A DNA stretch of 64,000 bases from Notospermus geniculatus (taxonomy: Eukaryota > Nemertea > Pilidiophora > Heteronemertea > Lineidae): positions 1 through 64,000 of the forward strand of contig NMRB01003362.1 in assembly GCA_002633025.1 (NCBI GenBank). The letters are read 5' to 3'. The notes beneath the pieces were generated by a model. That model searched no databases. It saw only the letters and a program-made list of their open reading frames with translations, and was not told where the DNA came from. Of this stretch, positions 34,491 through 44,593 are shown piece after piece. Position 1 is the first letter of the stretch. Every line of letters starts with the position of its first letter. Made by a program: the position numbers and the translations under genes.

Positions 34491-36225
34491 TCCTCAGCCC
34501 ACGATAGGTACGCTCCCCTCAACTTTGCTTCAACTCGTATTTTTCCCAGAGAAGGTGCGTCTTGAAACGATGGTTGGCATTCTCTGTGCACAGACCACAC
34601 ATGAAATGTACAGAGCGTGGCGTCGCTTTCTATGTTTCCTTCCTTGAATGTTCTAGACTCTAGAAAATCAAAATCAATGGACAACAGTCGAAGATTAATG
34701 CCCAAATTATTCAGCTTATTTTCCAGTCCTCCGGTTCGCTATAGAGAAATTTCCATTCGGATCTGCTACGAACAGGTGCTACCACCACATAAATCTCGGC
34801 CGGCTACTGTGAAGAAATAGTCCTGGCGTCACTCGCAAACAAAATGCATGCTTTATATGACCATTTTTAAATATCGACTACTTTGTTGCGAGCCATTGAT
34901 CACATCACGTGATCAGCATCGCGTGTTATCGTGTTGCGAGTGGTGCATGGCGGGATATCCTCCCGCCAGCATTGTTTCGCCCGTTCGTCACTAGAGCCTT
35001 CGATAGCGAAGGCGCACAAAGCATTGGCGACCATCGGAAAGTAACTGCAGTGAAGCCACTTCGCTGAAGACTCGAGGAACGGAGTGGAGCGACGGATAAA
35101 TTCCGATCGATGAATTGGGAGGAAGTTTGCCAGGTAAAAATCTCTCCCGACATTTTCACATCAGCGACCGAAATTGAAATTGAAGTGAACATTACAAAAC
35201 AATATTTCATTTCGTAATCTTACAAAAGTGAGACAACAGGTACTTTCATCCTGACGTTTTGTGGATTGATATACGAACCACGGAATTTTTTGCAGTGTGT
35301 TTGAAAAACGGACTTTATTTTCAATGTTCCCAAAATCGGATTACCAATGAGACGTACGTAATTTACAAATTCGATGTAAGTTTGTCTCCGATTCTCTAAG
35401 AACAGACGAAGTTTCATGTCTGCGGGCGATTAAGTAAGTTATAAGTAAAGTAATTTTCCTATTATGTGGAGTATCAGTGCGAACACGACTCTATAGTTAC
35501 TAAATCGTAGCACACTTCGGGATGATGAAGAGTAAATTCATTATCAAAGCTTGACGATAAAACGCAGCTCGAGGACTAACTGTTGAGTAACATAATTCGG
35601 TAAGTTCAGGCAATTTTCAAACTGTTTCATTCCGTCAGGGTTTTTTTATTTCAACTTCTTTGGTATACTTTACACGTACCTATCGACAACGCCCCAAACA
35701 GCCGCGATAGAGAGGCGAAGATCACTTATATTTTACCTGTGTGTGTGTGTCACTTTTTTCACATTATTTTCATCTAAACATTTCCTTTTCGATATTTTTG
35801 GAAAATATGAAGTTGATAAAGCTATTTTTACGCTTCATCACACGTCAGTTCTTTTGATCTTCGAGGTGTGTAATTTATTGCCACATTATTAACTTTATTG
35901 CAACATTTTGTTGATTAAGCAATTTCACATGACACTTCTAAATTACGGCGCCTTTTTCCTACCGAACGCCTTCATACAGTCATAAACAAAAATTGAGAAA
36001 CTGGGTTTGGAACAAAGTGATTTCATCCGGACAATCTTCCACAAATGCGAGAGAACTGCAGTTTTCAAATACATGTACTTTCCATTTATTTGTGGAATGG
36101 TTCCAGAAAAAGTCTTCTGAAACGCGCCATTACTTTTGTCAGTGTATGTGGGCTTATCTTATTGGAAGAACAAGCGGCATCATTGATTTCAAATATTCAT
36201 AACTTTCTTAATACAGTTGCTGATC
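34491..36225. other. 1.7 kb without a recognised gene
   Basis: GC is somewhat higher at 34900-35140, where a CAG/GTAAAA donor-like site (about 35133) follows a short ATG frame (35107). This could be a 5-prime exon but nothing downstream confirms it. The rest is AT-rich background. Confidence 0.35.
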
Positions 36226-36281
36226 TATTTTGCTGTTGTTTGGTGTGTTTCTTAAGAAACACACCAAACAACAGCAAAATA
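36226..36281. repeat. perfect 56 bp palindrome centred on TTAA
   Basis: Arms TTTGCTGTTGTTTGGTGTGT and its exact complement meet at TTAA (36252-36255) with no spacer. There are no mismatches over 28 bp per arm. Confidence 0.85.
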
Positions 36282-36357
36282 TGCATGTGTACATGTAATG
36301 AATTTCAGGAGATGGTGGTACCACAAATATCGCCTGCTGCAAGAGCGTCTTTCAGCG

Positions 36358-36486
36358 TATGACGTTAGACCGATAGAGTTACGGTGTATATTAAACTTTG
36401 AAATTTATCTTTCGTTTCCGCTTCGTAGATACAAAGTGGAAATTTAAAATCCAATATGCACCATAACTCTCTCGGTCGTCTTACAT
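36358..36486. repeat. foldback element
   Basis: Arms GACCGATAGAGTTACGGTGT and GCACCATAACTCTCTCGGTC. About 129 bp. Confidence 0.7.
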
Positions 36487-36760
36487 AATAGTGTACAAAT
36501 GTATACTAAAAGACGCACTGGGAGCAGGGATATCTGTGGTACCAACCATTTCCAGAAAAACATTAGGTCCTGGAAATGAAGTGTTGAAACTCGTATTTCG
36601 TACTTCGTGTTTCGTCAGATTTGCAAAACCTTAGTAACTGAAATACAAAGATCAAGGCAGACATGCATTATAAAGAGTCTACATGCAACACGTTGAGGAA
36701 AAAAAGCAGTAATCCGAAGATTTAAAAAAAGATAAAGTTGATCATGAAATTAAAAAAGTC

Positions 36761-37616
36761 ACACTGAAAAACTCTGCTTCGTCAAAGTGACGAACTTAAA
36801 TTTGTTTTCCATTTATCAACAAACTGAGTATCTAATTCGTCGAAGTGACACTGAAATCCACGGTTCGTCAGTTTGACGAACCCTTGTTATACTCTACTTT
36901 CTCCATTGTCTGGTCACTCCAGGCAAAATCATAGCACCTCCTACTACTGACCAGGTGACCTGAATTACAGTGTTACCTATTGTATCTTGGAATCCAATGG
37001 GATAGGGCCTACTTGCACTTCTGGGAAATTAGACCTATAGGCCTAGGTTCAATTACTAAAATGATCCTTGTCAGATTTCAAAAATCTCAGAAGACTGGGG
37101 TCGCCAGGACTTGTGGTGTCATTTTTCCTGGTGCACCAAATGCCCGGTACAAAACGGCCTTTCTTTTATAAGAAAATGAATTGGTTGTGCAATTCGTTTT
37201 GGTATACCCTTTAGACTCAAAGAAGTGATCATGAAAATGACAATCTAGGCCTATTAGTGGTAAGAGATGAGTGTAAAGAATTTTGACGCCAATTGACCTC
37301 AGATCAATGCACTTGATCAGTTTTAGACTGGCACCGCCTCAATGGAAATGTGATTAAAATTCAATCCAATCACACCACACATGTTGTTATGGACTATCCT
37401 GAATATTCATACCTGGGAGGTGCTATGATTTTGCCTGGAGTGACCAGACAATGGAGAAAGTAGAGTATGTCAAACAATCTCTAACAAGTTCGTCCAAATG
37501 ACGAACTGTGGGTTGTCATTTCGACGAATTAGATACATGTACATTGTACTCAGTTTGGTGATAAATGGAAAACGTACCTAAGCTCGTCATTTTGACGAAG
37601 CAGAGTTTTTTCGTGC
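36761..37616. mobile_element. 0.86 kb TIR element
   Basis: Ends ACTGAAAAACTCTGCTTCGT and ACGAAGCAGAGTTTTTTCGT are inverted. Arms extend about 190 bp (CTACTTTCTCCATTGTCTGG pairs with CCAGACAATGGAGAAAGTAG; CAAAATCATAGCACCTCC pairs with GGAGGTGCTATGATTTTG). It contains repeated TTCGTCAnnnTGACGAA motifs. Non-coding. Confidence 0.8.
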
Positions 37617-37975
37617 AGCATGCATGCAATTCCTTCGCAATACAAACCTGAAAACGGCACGATGGTATAGACTCTAAAATGCTTTGGTTATTAGAGATAT
37701 CAATAATTCATTGGAAAACCATTAGCCTCTTTATGCCTTCCAGAGGTCTTGAGAACACAACGAAGGACTCGCTGGGTGGGTTGTAATTGTTGTTATTCAT
37801 AACACCCGTATGTACAAAGTTGAGTATGAGTACCAGGGCTGAAGCATGAGCATTGTCAGCCCTGGTAAGTATTATAAACAATAATGAAGGGCGGAATGAA
37901 GAAACAAAACGAATTCCAAAACGAATAATAAATATATACACAAGAAAAATACATTGTAATGGGAGACAAAACACG

Positions 37976-39327
37976 TACTCTACACTCCCACTTACCTCTC
38001 CCATTCCTGAACTCGGAAAAATGACCAAATCCTAAGTTGAAGATATCGCACGCTGTCATTCTTTGCCATGCAGGCTTGGGAGTGGGACAAGTACACCCCT
38101 CCGCATTAATTTATCTCACCTTATTTTTTTGAATATCTTGAGAACAAATTGATCAAATTTGATCGGGTTTCTGTTATATGAAAATTCCATGCCATGGTCA
38201 AATAATTCCAGCGGTTTTGAGTGATTGCTTTCACGACAACATTATGTAATCAGCTGTCAAAAAATGGCTGTAAAAGTCAACTTTTTTATTCTCAACTGAA
38301 TTTTTTTTAAAACACCGGGGAGATAAAGATAGCCATTTGTTAAACACTACTGTGGAAGTTCTTGGTAAATTTATTCAGCACTTTTGATGATATGGACGTT
38401 TTTCAATGGCTTCCGAAGGCCAAATTCATGACACTAAGTTTGACTTGTGCCATGGTCCCCTAGTCAGTAAGCACCCAATCGCAAGGCTTGTTTTTTAAAG
38501 TCCTTATTCATAGTTAATTGGCTTATACCTCGTCCGAGAAAATTTTGTGATCGCCCGAGTAACTTTTCCGATTCGTCCATTCTTTCATCGTTCCTCTGGC
38601 GAGGTTGGATGTAGGCGTAATATGTGAATGACTGACCTAAGGTCTATTGGGCTTGAGGCCTATTATTGGCCTGTTTACTTGAACTCGGGTATTTCAATTG
38701 ACCATTGTTCACATAAAGAATTGAGTTTTCACTCATAAACCTACGCGTCATCTGCTTAATTTGGTCACGTAACTCAATTATTAACATGATCCACTGGTCA
38801 CATGTTACGGTTTCGTGACGAAAAAATTATTATTCATGACGTGGTGGTAGTCTGAACAGGGGCTGTGTCAACCATTGCAGTCAGGTGACGGCAAAGCTTC
38901 TGGGGAAAAACCTTTTTTCTCAAAAACTGTTATGATTTCCCGAATGGAACTTTAACAGGACTATTTCTTGTGAGTGTTTTCAAAAAAATCAGAAGATTTT
39001 CACACAAAATAAAAAATGTTGATTTTGCAGCCTTTTTTGACAGCTGATTACATAATGTTGTCGTAAAAGCAATCACTCCAAACCGCTGTAATAATTTGCC
39101 CAAGGCATTGAAATTTCATATAACACAAACCCGATCAAATTCGGTCAATTTGTTCACAAGATATTTAAAAAAATGAGGTGTAGATAAATTAATGCGGAGG
39201 GGTGCATGTAAGTGGACAGGACATTACTGTTTCTGACCATACCCCCACCCCATTATCTTCAACTTAGGATTTAGACATTTTTTCCGAGCTCAGGAATGGG
39301 ACTACAGGTAAGTGGACGTTTAGAGTA
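37976..39327. mobile_element. TIR element family E, copy 2, with nested insertion
   Basis: Ends TACTCTACACTCCCACTTAC and GTAAGTGGACGTTTAGAGTA. Its right half preserves CCACCCCATTATCTTCAAC, the empty site that defines the insertion in copy 1. A 1.1 kb element (38094-39204) is nested at the internal ACAAGTA position. Confidence 0.75.
38094..39204. mobile_element. 1.1 kb TIR element nested in family E
   Basis: Ends CACCCCTCCGCATTAATTTA and TAAATTAATGCGGAGGGGTG are exact inverted repeats. Arms run about 200 bp (GATCGGGTTTCTGTTATATG pairs with CATATAACACAAACCCGATC; TTATGTAATCAGCTGTCAAA pairs with TTTGACAGCTGATTACATAA). The central 700 bp has no coding capacity. The target duplication is ambiguous (TA or GTA). 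Confidence 0.8.
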
Positions 39328-39826
39328 AAATGTTAAGTATCATGGGGATGACAGAGCCAACCATTAGGGGACAGCCTCTTTGATAATTTCAATAAATCTG
39401 GCATGTGCGGATGACTTTCCTATTGACGGACAAGGGAAGTAAGCTGTGACCATGATTTTAAGTCTGGGTGGGTGTTGTGACGTTTGCCAAATAAGCCTTC
39501 GGTGAAGGGCCTTGGTTTTTGGCCGCACTTTTAGTACACCAAACGAGTCTCAGTTACAAAACCAATGACCCCCGGCTCGGTCTTAAATTCTTTAATGGAG
39601 ATTATCAGGCGTTTTTTCGGTCGATTCGAGAACATAAAATAGGCCAACAACACCATTATGAGCGACACTTTCAATTTATATGCAAACATAATTGATGTCA
39701 TTTTCTGTTTTAAATCGGTTTAAAACATATCGACGACATTTGAAGTAATATAATAAGCAAACGATAATTGCCGGTACATTAACCTTCTGAAAGAGATAAA
39801 CTGTATAATATGACTTCTAGCTTTGC
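39328..39826. other. no gene recognised
   Basis: Background sequence only. Confidence 0.4.
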
Positions 39827-39953
39827 CAATAGAGAGCTTCTGCAAGCGCCCGGTTAGGCTTCACGACGACGTTTATCTATTGTGTGAGTGCACCCAAACA
39901 GTAGATAAACGTAGTCGTATGGCCTAACCGGGCGCTTGCAGAAGCTCTCTATT
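39827..39953. repeat. foldback MITE, 127 bp
   Basis: Arms AATAGAGAGCTTCTGCAAGC and GCTTGCAGAAGCTCTCTATT, continuing with CCCGGTTAGGC pairing with GCCTAACCGGG. Nearly perfect hairpin. Confidence 0.8.
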
Positions 39954-40168
39954 GTCATGCCTGACTTCGACTGACCAGTACGATTTGTAAATGATGTCAA
40001 TTAAACCTAGGCCTACTGTGGAATAAAACTGCGGTCTGCCGTTGAAAAGGAACTAACAAGTGATGTGTAACCCTGACTAGGCCTTTCATAACTTGGCCTG
40101 GATCGTGTATAGTCAATAATTCGCGTGGTTCGCAGGTTGGCCTTGGTGGCCGGATGAGTCATATTATA

Positions 40169-40287
40169 GGGTCGTATTTTAGAACGTTCCTTAACGTTAA
40201 GGTCGACCTTACGTCTATTGTAAAACCATCGAGAACAATAGATTAAAGGTGGCCCTTAATGTTAAGGAACGTTCTAAAATACGGCCC
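40169..40287. mobile_element. 119 bp foldback MITE family I, copy 1
   Basis: Ends GGGTCGTATTTTAGAACG and CGTTCTAAAATACGGCCC. Flanked by an exact 8 bp duplication ATATTATA (40161-40168 and 40288-40295), which would fit a hAT-type target duplication. The palindrome runs almost the full length. Confidence 0.8.
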
Positions 40288-40826
40288 ATATTATACAGTA
40301 GTTGTAGGCCTATGTACGTGCTGTTCAACGTATGCCTGCTGTAGGCCTACACGATCAAACTTTTCATCCAATTTGTTGGAAATTCAGATTCCGGGCCTAT
40401 TGGGCTTCAATGTATAAATCCGCATGTAGGCCTTTACTGAGCATATTCAGAAAATTGGATGGAAAATTTGATCGTGTACAGCGGGCATTATATGTTTCAT
40501 TCGTCCAACTGTAATTTGACTCGACAATATATGTAAAATCGTTTCTGAGCACCACTGCATGATCGTATTTGTATCAAATTAATAGGAATGGGATTGATGT
40601 CGTTTATTGGATTTCGAGCATTTGATACTTTGATAAGGCCTATGCCGCTCTGGTGAAAAAGAGGCAAAAAAGGTCAATTATCAGGACTTAAGTTAGTGGT
40701 ACGAGAGATAATTTTATGATTTGATGTCATCGGTTCTTCAGTCCAGTCAGAACTGGAGTAAACTTTTGATATGTAGCAGTTATCACCTTCATGTATAATG
40801 AAACTAACAAGCTGAGTAAAGTCTTA
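40288..40826. other. no gene; short inverted words
   Basis: Between the two family I copies. The words GATCAAACTTTTCATCCAAT (40362) and ATTGGATGGAAAATTTGATC (40454) are inverted, so a small decayed foldback of about 110 bp may be present. Confidence 0.4.
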
Positions 40827-40945
40827 GGGTCGTATTTTAGAACGTTCCTTAACGTTAAGGTCGACCTTAAGTCTATTGTAAAACCATCGAGAACAATAGA
40901 TTTAAGGTGGACCTTAATGTTAAGGAACGTTCTAAAATACGGCCC
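40827..40945. mobile_element. 119 bp foldback MITE family I, copy 2
   Basis: Nearly identical to 40169-40287 over its length. Its flanks share only TTA, so the 8 bp duplication seen at copy 1 is not confirmed here. Confidence 0.78.
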
Positions 40946-41053
40946 TTAGTTCCTTTTTCATTAGTCAGATTGATTCGACAATGTATTTGGTACAGGTTTT
41001 GAAGTTTACGTTCGCCAGTGTTTTCAAATGCCACACGTCCATGCATGTACGTC

Positions 41054-41360
41054 TTAAAGGGAGACTCCATTCATTGTGTAAAATTTTGAATTTTTGAAAT
41101 ACCTTTAATACTTTCAAATTCATGTCATATTTTTTTAACATCAGCAAACTCATCATTTTAGTACACGTATTTTAATTACTTCCCAAGGGGACCATTGCAC
41201 AGCACATGTGATGTCATATGTGCTCAATGCATTTTTATGAAGGTACAAGCAATAGGCCTTGGCAGTCACAGTATTAGCCTATTGACATCACAACTCATGG
41301 CAATAGTCCCCATGGATTGATAAAAATTCAAAAGTTTACAATGAGTGGAGTCTCCTTTAA
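41054..41360. mobile_element. TTAA-flanked element family G, copy 2 (uninterrupted)
   Basis: TTAA borders, ends AGGGAGACTCCATTCATTGT and ACAATGAGTGGAGTCTCCT. 307 bp. It provides the empty site ATTGACATCAC for the insertion in copy 1. Confidence 0.85.
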
Positions 41361-41378
41361 AGGGCCTCTGGAGGCAGC

Positions 41379-41633
41379 TTGCTATTAGGCTACTATCAGT
41401 ACTGCGACTATACAACAGGTGGCGCTAGTAAGAATGAACTCATGAACTTGGTGAAACTCGAAAATATGATTCATGATGCTGTTGAGAATGCCGTTCATGA
41501 AAAGTTCGAATCGCTGGCGAAACTTGCTAGGAAGAATTTAACCGATTCCGATTACCCTCGTCTCGAACTTGAACTTTTCACGCTATTTTCTCGGCTAATA
41601 GCGGCTGCTACGCAAATGCAGTGCATTCAGTAG
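41379..41633 (+). CDS. small unidentified open frame
   Basis: An 84-codon frame ending in TAG. The segment around residues 23-45 (NLVKLENMIHDAVENAVHEK and following) is predicted by eye to be helical and charged, unlike the surrounding repeats. It lies between a TTAA element and the 5-prime end of the retrotransposon. It could be a fragment of an older element or of its ORF1, or a chance frame. I do not recognise a family. Confidence 0.2.
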   Translation: MLLGYYQYCDYTTGGASKNELMNLVKLENMIHDAVENAVHEKFESLAKLARKNLTDSDYPRLELELFTLFSRLIAAATQMQCIQ

Positions 41634-41844
41634 GCCTATACTCAGTACAAATTGCTTTACATGCTCACCACTTTTCAAGTTGGTGCACCAACTCTAAGTG
41701 GGTAACAATCGATGTCAACTTACCGAAGCGACGACAGTCCTATCCTCCATTTTGACGAGGGTTGTTCGAATTACCCTCGTGCGGTGGTCCACAGTGACAC
41801 ACGTCTGGCACATTATGCCGTTTTTGCTGCGATACAGTGCATTG

Positions 41845-41925
41845 TGGGTAGTGATGTAGCACGTCACGTGACACAAAATTGCTGCTTCCATTATGTGATT
41901 ATATTTCGTCCCACGATCTTCCAAA
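41845..41925 (+). promoter_or_regulatory. candidate internal promoter of the retrotransposon
   Basis: GCATTGTGGGTAGT (41849-41862) resembles the ZNF143/Staf-type motif of TATA-less promoters. It is followed within 10-20 bp by CACGTCACGTGAC, an E-box/CRE-like word. The first ATG in good context (CCAAAATGTC, 41926) lies about 65 bp downstream. Purely a sequence resemblance. Confidence 0.3.
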
Positions 41926-42181
41926 ATGTCTGAATCTGGCAATGAATCGATTGGGAAAGTGATCTGAGACGGCGTCCGCCCCCATTTTGGTTCCCGAAGT
42001 CGCCGTCTGATGGCGTCGTAATTGTGACTTCGGCACTTACCGTGAATGGTGGGAAAATTCTTGTGGCTCTCAAGGCGAACAAGGACAAGAAGATTGCTGT
42101 GGAAAGCCCTGAGGATCTGTTCAAGATTGGCGTAACTGACATTCCTTACAAAGAGCTGGGGATAGAGGAACTTTGTATTTA
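41926..42181 (+). pseudogene. retrotransposon ORF1 remnant
   Basis: An ATG at 41926 opens a 13-codon frame (MSESGNESIGKVI). A second frame open from about 41957 continues to TAA at 42179-42181, with the segment SALTVNGGKILVALKANKDK. Its end overlaps the beginning of the endonuclease frame by a few codons in another phase. That is either the normal ORF1/ORF2 junction or a frameshift. No domain is recognised, and ORF1 proteins of this group are usually longer, so this is a short or eroded form. Confidence 0.4.
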
Positions 42182-44016
42182 ATCAACATGATGGGACACT
42201 CCGAGTCAGTTGTCTTAATGTCTGTGGGATAACTGGAAAAATTGAGACCCCTGACTTTCAGAATTTTATTCTCGAGCATGATTTAAGTTGCCTGACTGAG
42301 ACTAAGCTCAATGATATTGGTATTGATGATATCATTGACAAGCTAGCTGATGGTTATATTGCTGTATTTAAAAACAGACATTACTATTCAAGGACTAGAT
42401 CTGGTGGTATCGCTCTGATCTATCGTGAGTGTTATGATGTTAAATTAATTGAGACTGACTGTAAATTTGTTCTGTGGGTGAAAATTAACAAAAGGATCCT
42501 GAAGTCTGAAAAAGATCTCATCCTTGGGTGTGTCTACATACCCCCTGAAAACTCTGTCTACTTTTCTCAAAAGGCTTTTGATGAAATTGAAATTGAGTTA
42601 ACTTCGCTCAATATCGAAGAGCACTGTTATTTCTGTTTGTGCGGCGATTTTAATGCTAGAACAGGTACACTGGCTGATTATATCGCTTCAACAGGTAATG
42701 AATTTCTTGATACTGATGTTGAATTTTCTAATCCAGAGACCTTTGGTATACCTTCAGCTCGAAAAAATAAAGATGTGAAAATCACCCAGCTAGCACAAAG
42801 GCATTGGGCCAGGCTCGGCCCAAGCCTGGCACAAAAGTCATGCCTGGACTGGGCCAAGGTTGGCATGCCAAGCCATGGCCATGCCCAGGCATACCTGGTG
42901 CCAGGTCTTGCCAGGTCTTGCCGGGTGTATGCCAACCTTGGGCCAAGGCACCTGTGCTAGCTGGGCAATAACTCTGGTTTTGAGCTTTTACAGCTTTGTA
43001 AAAATTGTGACATCTCCATTGTAAATGGCAGACATCCTGATGACCCTGAAGGCGAATTCACTTTTAAGGAGGTCAGTTTGATTGACTATTTTGTATGTTC
43101 ACCAGCTGTTTTTGGATGCATTTCAAGCTTCAAGGTTGATGACTTTAATCCCATACTATCTGATGGGCACAGGGCCCTAGTTATCACGTTCAATGTTGAT
43201 ACATGTACTTTTGGTCATAATCCTGGTTTGAGAGTAACGGAAGACAGTGTTGTTAATGATGAACAGCTCTTGCAAAACGAAACTTCTGCAAATGCAGATG
43301 ATCAGGTCTTGCCAATTAGATGGGATAGTAGGAAGCAGTCAGATTTTACTAGGTGGTTACAAGAAAATGTAAACTTAGATGTTATTTTGAACAATCTTGA
43401 TTCCTTCTTACTTGACAATGGTTCTAATATAGAGGATGCTGTGGTAAACAAGATAGTTAATGAAATTAATGATTGTCTCTGTAGTGCTGCTGCACAAAGT
43501 GGGATGAATGTACTTCCTAATAGAAAACCTGTGAAAAAAGGTACAACGAATAGGACTGGCAAATGGTACAATGCTCAATGTATCGCATCAAAGAAGCAGT
43601 TTGAGTTTGCTAAGAGGAGATATCGTAATTTGAAAACTGATGCTCGTCTTGCTGAAATGAAGCAAGCTGCTAAGCAGTATAAGAGGGTGATGAAAGTTGC
43701 AAAAAGTGAATTTGATGAAAGAGTATTGGATGAATTAAAGAGAACTGAAAATACCAATAGTAAGAGATTTTGGGACAATTTGAAAGGTAAGAAAAAAGGG
43801 AAAAACTCAGATTCCATTACAGTTCAAGAATTTTATGAACATTTTGTTCATTTGAATGAAGCAGGTGCTGGTCATAGTAATGAAGAGGCTGACATTGATG
43901 AGACTCTTGACTTTGGTGAAAATCATACTTCTCTTGATATGGAGATCAGTGAGCAAGAAGTTTGGAAAGCTCTTCGTCAACTTAAGAATCTAAAGCTGCT
44001 TGTCCTGATAACATAG
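42182..44016 (+). pseudogene. retrotransposon ORF2, endonuclease half
   Basis: APE-type endonuclease that would nick the target DNA for target-primed reverse transcription. Visible motifs in order are LRVSCLNVCG (42190s), CLTETKLND (catalytic Glu), RSGGIALIYRE, LGCVYIPPENS, CLCGDFNART (Asp/Asn) and, after an insertion, IDYFVCS and LSDGHRALVI (Ser-Asp-His end motif). A 181 bp MITE plus its 2 bp duplication (183 bp, in frame) lies between GDFN and IDYF and brings a stop codon at 42958-42960. The frame resumes unshifted downstream and continues through a lysine-rich linker to about 43995. There a 1-nt shift separates ALRQLKNLK from the RT motif AACPDNIVNEML. Confidence 0.82.
42785..42965. mobile_element. 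181 bp MITE inside the endonuclease
   Basis: Ends CCCAGCTAGCACA and TGTGCTAGCTGGG are exact inverted repeats. Flanked by CA on both sides (42783-42784 and 42966-42967). Removing the insertion and one CA rejoins the endonuclease frame exactly. The interior is GC-rich with repeated GGCCAAGG, CCAGGC and GGCATGCC words, strikingly unlike the AT-rich host. Confidence 0.85.
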
Positions 44017-44294
44017 TGAATGAAATGTTGAAGTTTTCTCCGGCTAAGGTGATCCATGTGATTGTGAAATTGTTCAATCTCATTTTGAAATCTGGTTGTG
44101 TACCCGAGATTTGGGGTATAGGCATCATAAAACCTTTGTACAAGAATAAGGGGGAAGTTAATAACCCAGATAATTACAGAGGTATTAGTCTCGTCAGTTG
44201 TTGGAAAATTGTTCACCAGTATTTTGAATACTAGGCTTAATGAGTTTTTAGATTCTGAGAATGGTATAAGTGAGGTACAAGCTGGCTTTAGAAA
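44005..44294 (+). pseudogene. retrotransposon ORF2, N-terminal RT fragment
   Basis: Continues the polymerase in another phase: AACPDNIVNEMLKF, GCVPEIWGIGIIKPLYKNKG and NPDNYRGISLVS are RT motifs 0 to 2. A second 1-nt shift near 44205 moves the frame to SVVGKLFTSILNTRLNEFL and EVQAGFR (44275-44292). An insertion then interrupts the gene. Two indels and an insertion within 300 bp make this copy clearly dead. Confidence 0.75.
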
Positions 44295-44593
44295 TGAAAT
44301 GGTCCATGGACCATGTGCTCACCTGGGTGAACGCACCAGAAAAACAAATGACAAATGTTAAATCCAAATGTTCCAGGGTCATGTATCCTCATTAGATGCA
44401 CCTGATAAAAATTTGGAGACAATCCAAGAATCGGACCGAAACTTGGTGTCATAGGTCATTTGACCTAGGGGTATATATGTACCAAGTTTCAGATCAATAG
44501 CTCCAGCGGTTACGAAACATGCCCTGCTAACGGACGACGACGGCCGACGACGACGGACGCAGACCCACGACATAAGCTCACTCCAGGTGAGCT
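44295..44593. mobile_element. ~299 bp element inserted in the RT domain
   Basis: It begins TGAAATGGTCCATGGACCAT, includes TGCTCACCTGG near the left, a GACGACGACGG-rich block (44528-44560), and ends CCAGGTGAGCT, so the subterminal ends are inverted. The uninterrupted gene would read TTTAGA then AAAAATTATAGC. The GACG-rich body plus AGCTCACCTG termini is a widespread invertebrate repeat type by my recollection. Its left end also occurs, inverted, at 50698-50730. Confidence 0.75.

Noticed and set aside
34926-35210. Minus-strand frame near 35 kb as a gene
   Set aside because: No domain and no splice context; the GC-richer stretch might instead be a 5-prime exon on the plus strand, which I could not confirm.
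42678-42935. Minus-strand frame in the endonuclease region
   Set aside because: It lies largely in the inserted GC-rich MITE, whose palindromic nature opens both strands.
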